Below, piece by piece: positions 55,282 through 64,000 of a stretch of DNA of 64,000 bases. Numbering within the stretch: position 1 is the first letter of the stretch; the number at the start of each line of letters is the position of its first letter. The notes beneath the pieces were generated by a model. The model made no database searches, was not told the origin of the DNA, and worked only from the letters and a program-made list of their open reading frames with translations. The position numbers and the translations under genes were made by a program. The DNA is taken from positions 1 through 64,000 of the forward strand of contig NZ_JOCX01000016.1 of NCBI RefSeq assembly GCF_000717915.1. The letters are read 5' to 3'. Source of the DNA: Streptomyces sp. NRRL S-244. GTDB taxonomy: Bacteria > Actinomycetota > Actinomycetes > Streptomycetales > Streptomycetaceae.

Positions 55282-55527
55282 TCAGCCCAGCAGGACGTCG
55301 TCGTCGCCCAGGCGCTTCAGCTCGCGGTACAGGATCGCGAGGCCGGTGACGATGGCGGCGGCGGACACGACGGCGTCGACGAGCTTCAGCGTGTCGTGCT
55401 CGGTGCGGGCCTTCTTGACCTGCTTGATCACGCCGAGGGCGCCGAAGGCGGTGGTGCCCATCGACAGGTACGTACCGGTCTTGGACTTCTTGAAGCCCTT
55501 GGCCTTGGACAGTGCACTGGTGCTCAC
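55282..55527 (-). CDS. Small membrane protein inserted between gatA and gatB
   Basis: 81 residues, GTG start overlapping the gatA stop (GTGA). A basic N-terminus ([20 protein letters not shown]) is followed by a weakly hydrophobic segment and by a clear helix [21 protein letters not shown] near the C-terminus, suggesting one or two membrane spans. It sits 16 bases before the gatB start, so it is translated within the gat operon. No family recognised; the position suggests a function coupled to, or just carried with, tRNA amidation. Confidence 0.75.
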   Translation of the reverse strand: MSTSALSKAKGFKKSKTGTYLSMGTTAFGALGVIKQVKKARTEHDTLKLVDAVVSAAAIVTGLAILYRELKRLGDDDVLLG

Positions 55528-57020
55528 AGGGACGGTGCCTCCTCAAGCAGCGGGTGACCCCAGCGTGCGACGAAGGCGGCCTCTACGGCGGCGCCGACCT
55601 TGTACAGCCGGTCGTCCTTCATCGCGGGGGCAATGATCTGGAGCCCGACCGGCAGGCCGTCCTCCGGTGCCAGGCCGCAGGGCAGCGACATGGCGGAGTT
55701 GCCTGCCAGGTTGGTCGGGATGGTGCACAGGTCCGCGAGGTACATGGCGAGGGGGTCGTCGGTGCGCTCGCCGATGGCGAAGGCGGTGGTCGGGGTCGTC
55801 GGGGAGACGATCACGTCGACCTGCTCGAAGGACTTCTCGAAGTCCTTGGTGATGAGCGTGCGGACCTTCTGGGCGGAGCCGTAGTACGCGTCGTAGTAGC
55901 CGGAGCTCAGCGCGTACGTACCGAGGATGATGCGGCGCTTGACCTCGTCGCCGAAGCCGGCTTCGCGGGTGAGCGCGGTGACGTCCTCGGCGGACTTGGT
56001 GCCGTCGTCGCCGACGCGCAGGCCGTAGCGCATGGCGTCGAAGCGGGCCAGGTTCGAGGAGCACTCGGACGGCGCGATCAGGTAGTACGCGGCCATCGCG
56101 AGGTCGAAGGAGGGGCAGTCCAGCTCGACGATCTCGGCGCCCAGCTCCTTGAGGAGCTCGACGGACTCGTTGAAGCGCTGGACGACGCCGGCCTGGTAGC
56201 CCTCGCCGGCGAACTGCTTGACGACGCCGACGCGCATGCCGGCGACGGAGCCGTTGCGGGCCGCCTCGACGACCGGCGGGACCGGGGCGTCGATGGAGGT
56301 GGAGTCCATCGGGTCGTGGCCGGCGATGACCTCGTGGAGGAGCGCCGCGTCCAGGACCGTACGGGCGCAGGGCCCGCCCTGGTCGAGGGAGGAGGAGAAG
56401 GCGACCATGCCGTAGCGGGAGACACCGCCGTACGTGGGCTTCACGCCGACCGTGCCCGTGACGGAGGCGGGCTGGCGGATGGAGCCGCCGGTGTCCGTGC
56501 CGATGGCGAGCGGGGCCTGGAAGGCGGCCAGCGCGGCCGCGGAGCCGCCGCCGGAGCCGCCGGGGATGCGGGTGAGGTCCCAGGGGTTGCCGGTGGGCCC
56601 GTACGCGCTGTTCTCGGTGGAGGACCCCATGGCGAACTCGTCCATGTTGGTCTTGCCGAGGATGACGACGTCGGCTTCCTTGAGCTTGCGCGTCAGGGTG
56701 GCGTCGTACGGCGGGATCCAGCCTTCGAGGATCTTCGAACCGACGGTGGTCGGGACCCCGACGGTGGTGAAGATGTCCTTGAGGGCGAGCGGGACTCCGG
56801 CCAGCGGGCCGAGCTTCTCGCCGCGCTCGCGCTTGGCGTCGACGGCGCGCGCCTGGGCGAGGGCGCCCTCGCGGTCGACGTGCAGGAAGGCGTGGACCTT
56901 CTCGTCGGTCGCGTCGATGCGGGCCAGGTGGGCCTCGGTGACCTCGACGGCCGTGAGCTCGCCGGAGGCGATCTTCTCGGCGGTCTGGGCGGCCGTGAGC
57001 TTGATGATCTGGTCAGTCAT
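55524..57020 (-). CDS. gatA: Asp/Glu-tRNA(Asn/Gln) amidotransferase subunit A
   Basis: 498 residues, amidase-signature enzyme. Catalytic Lys in [13 protein letters not shown], cis-Ser in the Gly/Ser-rich [20 protein letters not shown] and the Ser nucleophile in [13 protein letters not shown] form the Ser-cisSer-Lys triad. It hydrolyses glutamine to supply ammonia to GatB. GGAGG precedes the ATG. The stop overlaps the small membrane protein start. Confidence 0.96.
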   Translation of the reverse strand: MTDQIIKLTAAQTAEKIASGELTAVEVTEAHLARIDATDEKVHAFLHVDREGALAQARAVDAKRERGEKLGPLAGVPLALKDIFTTVGVPTTVGSKILEGWIPPYDATLTRKLKEADVVILGKTNMDEFAMGSSTENSAYGPTGNPWDLTRIPGGSGGGSAAALAAFQAPLAIGTDTGGSIRQPASVTGTVGVKPTYGGVSRYGMVAFSSSLDQGGPCARTVLDAALLHEVIAGHDPMDSTSIDAPVPPVVEAARNGSVAGMRVGVVKQFAGEGYQAGVVQRFNESVELLKELGAEIVELDCPSFDLAMAAYYLIAPSECSSNLARFDAMRYGLRVGDDGTKSAEDVTALTREAGFGDEVKRRIILGTYALSSGYYDAYYGSAQKVRTLITKDFEKSFEQVDVIVSPTTPTTAFAIGERTDDPLAMYLADLCTIPTNLAGNSAMSLPCGLAPEDGLPVGLQIIAPAMKDDRLYKVGAAVEAAFVARWGHPLLEEAPSL

Positions 57021-57025
57021 GGTTG

Positions 57026-57322
57026 TTAGTCCTCCCCCAGGATCTGCGGCACCTTGAAACGCTGCTGCTCCTGGGCGGGAGCGCCGGAAAGCGCCTGCTC
57101 GGGGGTGAGCGACGGTCGGACCTCGTCCGCGCGCATGACGTTCGTCAGCGGCAGCGGGTGGGAGGTCGGCGGGACGTCTTGGTCGGCGACCTCGGAAACG
57201 CGGGCGACCGCGCCGATGATGTCGTCGAGCTGTCCGGCGAAGTGGTCCAGCTCTTCGCTCTTGAGCTCCAGACGTGCCAGCCGAGCGAGGTGGGCAACCT
57301 CCTCGCGCGTGATGCCAGGCAT
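57026..57322 (-). CDS. gatC: Asp/Glu-tRNA(Asn/Gln) amidotransferase subunit C
   Basis: 98 residues. The typical GatC start [22 protein letters not shown] and a C-terminal [21 protein letters not shown] then [11 protein letters not shown] are present. GatC stabilises the GatA-GatB interface. First gene of the gat operon; its stop is six bases before the gatA start. Confidence 0.95.
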   Translation of the reverse strand: MPGITREEVAHLARLARLELKSEELDHFAGQLDDIIGAVARVSEVADQDVPPTSHPLPLTNVMRADEVRPSLTPEQALSGAPAQEQQRFKVPQILGED

Positions 57323-57456
57323 GCAGCGATCCTCTGGGGGTGGTGAGTGTGTAGTTTCGTGCCCAATCCTATGGGGCGGGGCCCCGGACCCACGAAACCG
57401 TTTCCCACCAGGGGCGCCCCGGGCCCGGCGGGGGCCACGGGGCGGGGTGCTCCCGG

Positions 57457-57516
57457 GTGCTCGTACGAGTGCTCGTACGGGCGCTGGTACGGGTGCTCGT
57501 ACGGCTGCTCCCGCGG
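57457..57516. repeat. Five 12-bp tandem repeats upstream of gatC and downstream of the rmdB-like gene
   Basis: Units GTGCTCGTACGA, GTGCTCGTACGG, GCGCTGGTACGG, GTGCTCGTACGG and CTGCTCCCGCGG run without gaps. They lie between the gatC start (57322) and the rmdB-like stop (57542). Confidence 0.8.
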
Positions 57517-57541
57517 CCGCCGGACCGGCTGCCGGCCCGGC

Positions 57542-59740
57542 TTACTGTGCCGGGGTTTCCGCCGGGGCCGGGGAGGCCGCCAGCTCCGCCGTGATGTCCG
57601 CCGGACGGCGCCAGCCGCGTTCGCCGCGGGCCAGGAGCCAGGCCGTGGCCTCCTGCGGGGGCATGGCGGCCGCGACCAGCCAGCCCTGGACGGCGTCGCA
57701 GCCCAGGTCGCGCAGGCGCTCCCAGGTCTCGTCGTCCTCGACGCCCTCGGCGACGACGAGCAGCCCGAGCGAGTGCGCCAGGTCGACGGTGCAGCGGACG
57801 ATCTCCGCGTCCTGCGCGTCCACCGCGAGCCGCGCCACGAACGAGCGGTCGATCTTCAGTTCGCTGACCGGCAGCCGCCGCAGGTGCACGAGGGAGGAGT
57901 AGCCCGTGCCGAAGTCGTCGAGCGACATCTTCACGCCGTGCCCGGTCAGGCCCGCCATGGTGTCGGCGGCCCGCTGCGGGTCCTCCAGCAGCACGTGTTC
58001 CGTTATCTCCAGCTGGAGCCCGCTGGCCGGAACCCCGTGCCGGGCCAGCCGGGCCGCGACCGCGCCCGCGAAGCCGGGGGTGTGGACGTCGCGCGGCGAG
58101 ACGTTGACGGCGACCGGGACCTTCAGGCCCTGTGCGCGCCAGCGCGCCACCTGGGCGAGGGCGGTCTCCAGCACGTACTCGGTGAGGTGGGGCATCAGCC
58201 CCGAGGTCTCGGCGATCGCGATGAACTCGTCCGGCGACACCCGGCCGCGCTCCGGATGCACCCAGCGCACCAGGGCTTCGAGCCCGGCCACCTGGCCGTC
58301 GAAGCGGACCTTGGGCTGGTAGTGGAGTTCCACTTCGCCGGCGTCGAGGGCGCGGCGCAGATCGCCGAGGAGGCCGAGCCGGTCGGGTGTGTTGCTGTCG
58401 CGCTTGGACTCGTACACCTCCACGCCGGTGCGGTCCCGCTTCGCCTGGTACATCGCGACGTCGGCGCGGCGCAGCAGCCCCTCCGCGTCCAGCGCGTGGT
58501 CGGGGTAGACGGCGAGGCCGGCGCTGGCCTCCAGGACGAGGGTCAGTCCGTCCAGGTCGAGGGGGGAGCTGAGCTCGGCGACGAGGTGGCGGGCGACCCG
58601 CTGGGCGCTGGTGGTGGAGTCGGCGACGGGCAGGAGCACGGCGAACTCGTCGCCGCCGAGGCGCGCGGCCTCGGCGTCCTCGGGCAGGGCCTGGCGGAGC
58701 CGGTCGGCGATCTGGAGCAGCAGCCGGTCACCGGCGAGGTGGCCCAGCGTGTCGTTGACCGCGCGGAACCGGTCCAGGTCGATCAGCACAAGAGCTGACC
58801 GGGTGCCCAGACGTTCAGCCTCGTCCAGAGCGGACCAGGCCCGCTCCAGCAGCCACTGCCGGTTCGGCAGCCCCGTCAGCGGATCGCGCAGCTGCTCCTC
58901 GGCGCGCGCCCGGGCGATCCACAGCGTGGAGTCCAGGGCGATCAGGGGTACGGCGAACAGCGGCAGCAGCACCGGCTGCGTCACGGCGACCACGCAGATC
59001 AGCGGGGCGATGCCGAGCAGGGCGACCGCCACTAAGGCCTGGCGGAGCAGGGCCGTGCGGGCGACGGTGGGCAGGGCGCCGCCGCGCGGGGTCTGCGCGA
59101 GCCACAGCAGCACCTTGGTGACCAGCAGGTAGGCGAGGGCCACCAGGACGATCTCGGGGACCGCCTCCAGCCCCCAGGCGGTGGGCCGCCAGGGGGTCTC
59201 GACGGTCGGCGCCTCGCCGAACGCGGCGAGTACGAGGGCTCCCGCGCCGATGCCGAGGATGTCGGTGGCGCCGTGCAGCAGCCCCTGCCGCCAGCGGTGC
59301 CGGCGCGCGGCCCCGACCAGGGAGACCACTGCGAGCGAGACCAGTCCCGCGGGCACCCAGCCGTAGAGGACGAGCACGCCGAGGGTCAGCGCCGCACCCG
59401 AACCGGTGCCGCCCCACCAGCGGTCGCGGCCCAGCGCGACGAGGTGGCCGACGATGATGCCGGTCAGCAGCGCGAGCGCCCAGCCGACCGGGCCGCCGGG
59501 GAACAGGGCGTGACGCTCGCTCAGCGCGGAGGCGATGCCGATCGCGAGGACGACGGCGGACAGGCCCACGACGATGAACGGCAGCACGGTGCGCTGCTCC
59601 GCTCTGCCCGATCCCGTGCCGCCGTCGAGCGGGCGGGTGTCCGGCGTCCTGGCACCCAGGACACCGAGCCGGCCCGTCCGCATGGACGGGATCTCGCCGC
59701 CGACATCAGGTGACGGGTCGGCGCTTTCGGTGGGTTTCAT
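57542..59740 (-). CDS. rmdB: Membrane GGDEF-EAL protein (RmdB-like c-di-GMP enzyme)
   Basis: About 732 residues from the ATG at 59740. Six or so N-terminal membrane helices (about 50-275), then GGDEF (motif GGDEF at 362-366; no RxxD I-site, PEDA in its place) and a complete EAL domain (EALVRW from 488, NVSPRDV, ITEHVLL and DDFGTGYSS) with all metal ligands I can check. In Streptomyces RmdA and RmdB are phosphodiesterases that remove c-di-GMP. There is no PAS domain. It contrasts with the CdgC-like protein in this window, where EAL is degenerate. Confidence 0.88.
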   Translation of the reverse strand: MKPTESADPSPDVGGEIPSMRTGRLGVLGARTPDTRPLDGGTGSGRAEQRTVLPFIVVGLSAVVLAIGIASALSERHALFPGGPVGWALALLTGIIVGHLVALGRDRWWGGTGSGAALTLGVLVLYGWVPAGLVSLAVVSLVGAARRHRWRQGLLHGATDILGIGAGALVLAAFGEAPTVETPWRPTAWGLEAVPEIVLVALAYLLVTKVLLWLAQTPRGGALPTVARTALLRQALVAVALLGIAPLICVVAVTQPVLLPLFAVPLIALDSTLWIARARAEEQLRDPLTGLPNRQWLLERAWSALDEAERLGTRSALVLIDLDRFRAVNDTLGHLAGDRLLLQIADRLRQALPEDAEAARLGGDEFAVLLPVADSTTSAQRVARHLVAELSSPLDLDGLTLVLEASAGLAVYPDHALDAEGLLRRADVAMYQAKRDRTGVEVYESKRDSNTPDRLGLLGDLRRALDAGEVELHYQPKVRFDGQVAGLEALVRWVHPERGRVSPDEFIAIAETSGLMPHLTEYVLETALAQVARWRAQGLKVPVAVNVSPRDVHTPGFAGAVAARLARHGVPASGLQLEITEHVLLEDPQRAADTMAGLTGHGVKMSLDDFGTGYSSLVHLRRLPVSELKIDRSFVARLAVDAQDAEIVRCTVDLAHSLGLLVVAEGVEDDETWERLRDLGCDAVQGWLVAAAMPPQEATAWLLARGERGWRRPADITAELAASPAPAETPAQ

Positions 59741-60137
59741 GCCCGTCCCTCTCACAGCCGGCAATGCCGATGCCACGCGATGGCCCCGATGTCATGCCAT
59801 CACGGCTGGAAGCGCATCACGCAGCCGTGCATGACGGGCGCCCCCCTCAACAGTAGGACGCGAGAGGCCCCCAGGGGCAGCGGTCGGCGGCGGTTGCCCG
59901 AATGCGACCCAGCCATCCTCATCAGTACGGTATCCGCCGAACGGGTGAGTTTGGACCAGGACTCCCGGGTCACCCATCCGATGATCCGACAGGTCACCGC
60001 CCTGCGAACAGCCCTGTACCGGCCTTTTACCACCGGGAGTTGCGCCTGGCGTGCGCCCGCCCGTACGGCCGCACGCCACGCATCCGTTCGCCTTCGCTAC
60101 TCCCCCGGTACGAGACCTGCGTGTCGGCCGGGGGGTG
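59741..60137. other. Intergenic stretch between rmdB-like gene and ligA
   Basis: 397 bases with no supportable gene. It should hold the rmdB-like promoter; a weak dyad GATGGC-N11-GCCATC lies near 59780-59802. Otherwise I see no clear site. Confidence 0.5.
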
Positions 60138-63362
<3,225 letters not shown>

Positions 63363-63366
<4 letters not shown>

Positions 63367-64000
63367 CGGCCGGGCCGCACGCTCAGGTCGTTGACCTCGG
63401 CGTCGCGCGGCAGGTCGACGGCCATCACGATGGTGGTCGCCACGGACTCGGGGTCGATCCACTGGCCGGGGTCGTACTCCTTGCCCTCCTGCGAGTGCAC
63501 CTTGGCCTGCATGGCGGTCGCGGTGCGCCCGGGGTAGACGGAGGTGACGCGGATGCCGTTCGGCTTCTCCTCGGCGCGCAGCGAGTCGGCCAGGGCCTTG
63601 AGCCCGTGCTTGGAGGCGGCGTACGCGCTCCAGTCGGCGTGGGCGGTCAGGCCGGCGCCGGAGTTCACGAAGACCACGGTGGCGCGGGAGGCGCGCAGGG
63701 TGGGCAGCAGCAGCCGGGTGACCTCGGCGGGGGCGATCAGGTTCACGTTGAGCTGCTGCTGCCAGGTCTTGGGGCGCAGCTCGCCGACGGGGCCGAGGTC
63801 GACGATCCCGGCGATGTGCAGGAGCGAGTCGATCCGCTCGGGGATGGGCTGCTTGGAGAAGGCCCACGAGAGCCGCTCGGGGTCGGAGAGGTCGCCGACG
63901 AGGGCGCGGGCGCCGGGGTAGCGCTCGACGAGCTGCTTGCCGCGGGCGGCGTCGCGGGCGAGCAGGACGAGGTCGTCGCCGCGGGCGTGCAGCCGCGCGG
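63363..64000 (-). CDS. Short-chain dehydrogenase/reductase, N-terminus beyond the window
   Basis: The C-terminal about 212 residues of an SDR are present; the start and the first glycine-rich loop lie outside the window. Visible are the conserved HIAGIVDLGPV region (NNAG-equivalent), Asn in NVNLIAPAEV, Ser in VNSGAGLTAH, and the catalytic YAASKHG motif. The cofactor is probably NAD(P). It overlaps the MetE-like gene by 4 bases and forms an operon with it; substrate unknown. Confidence 0.85.

Noticed and set aside
57457..57516. 12-bp repeats as a possible CRISPR array or iteron origin
   Set aside because: Units are contiguous without spacers, so not CRISPR; no replication gene or AT-rich melting region nearby, so not an origin.

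Overview
The window is very GC-rich, with G or C in most third codon positions, GTG and TTG starts next to purine-rich ribosome binding sites, and long antisense open frames. Gene content points to Streptomyces: a conservon GTPase, an AccB/AccE carboxylase pair, LAL and TetR regulators, a Tat-exported phospholipase C and two GGDEF/EAL proteins. From memory, the gene order resembles the S. coelicolor core chromosome around SCO549x to SCO554x. I saw no tRNA, rRNA, insertion sequence, prophage or CRISPR array. Both edge genes are cut: a CvnD GTPase on the left and an SDR oxidoreductase on the right.

Layout. 0-4.5 kb: cvnD, accB-accE, a YceI gene behind an operator-like repeat pair, and a secreted Gly-rich membrane protein. 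4.5-12.6 kb: a short coding remnant, citramalate synthase behind a structured leader, then a nitrogen block of TetR, agmatine deiminase, a urease-like UreAB/UreC pair and a divergent NCS1 permease. 12.6-17.3 kb: a lipoprotein, ilvE, leuB, a small ORF and a LysR gene divergent from an oxidoreductase. 18-26.4 kb: a PHO-box-linked phospholipase C, a quinone oxidoreductase, the proline dehydrogenase/P5C dehydrogenase operon with its divergent PucR-type regulator, and a TetR gene. 26.5-32.2 kb: serA and ilvB-ilvN-ilvC, with a leader peptide and attenuator before ilvB. 32-42.3 kb: a CdgC-like GGDEF/degenerate-EAL protein, a 2-hydroxyacid dehydrogenase, an aldo-keto reductase, a sugar-dehydrogenase-like lipoprotein, a DUF6191-like small protein and a giant LAL regulator. 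42.4-48 kb: membrane proteins, GNATs, an MMPL exporter, a cupin and a DinB protein. 48-51.7 kb: a module around a 19-bp iron box, with a siderophore-interacting protein, a penicillin-acylase-like Ntn hydrolase and a siderophore-type acyltransferase. 51.8-64 kb: a membrane Ser/Thr kinase, gatC-gatA-small membrane protein-gatB, an RmdB-like GGDEF-EAL protein, ligA, a MetE-like protein and the SDR.

How the genes fit together. Branched-chain amino acid synthesis is spread over cimA, ilvB/N/C, ilvE and leuB; the attenuator before ilvB suggests control by charged Leu/Ile/Val tRNA. Proline is degraded to glutamate by the two-gene operon. GatCAB amidates Glu-tRNA(Gln). CdgC-like and RmdB-like proteins would make and break c-di-GMP.

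The best candidates for something undescribed are the urease-like/agmatine deiminase/permease block, where UreC keeps its nickel ligands but has a changed catalytic flap and no accessory genes nearby, and the iron-box module, which has acyl-transfer and acyl-hydrolysis genes but no siderophore synthetase beside it. A recurrent structural feature is short 12/24-bp tandem repeats at or just beyond the 3' ends of genes.
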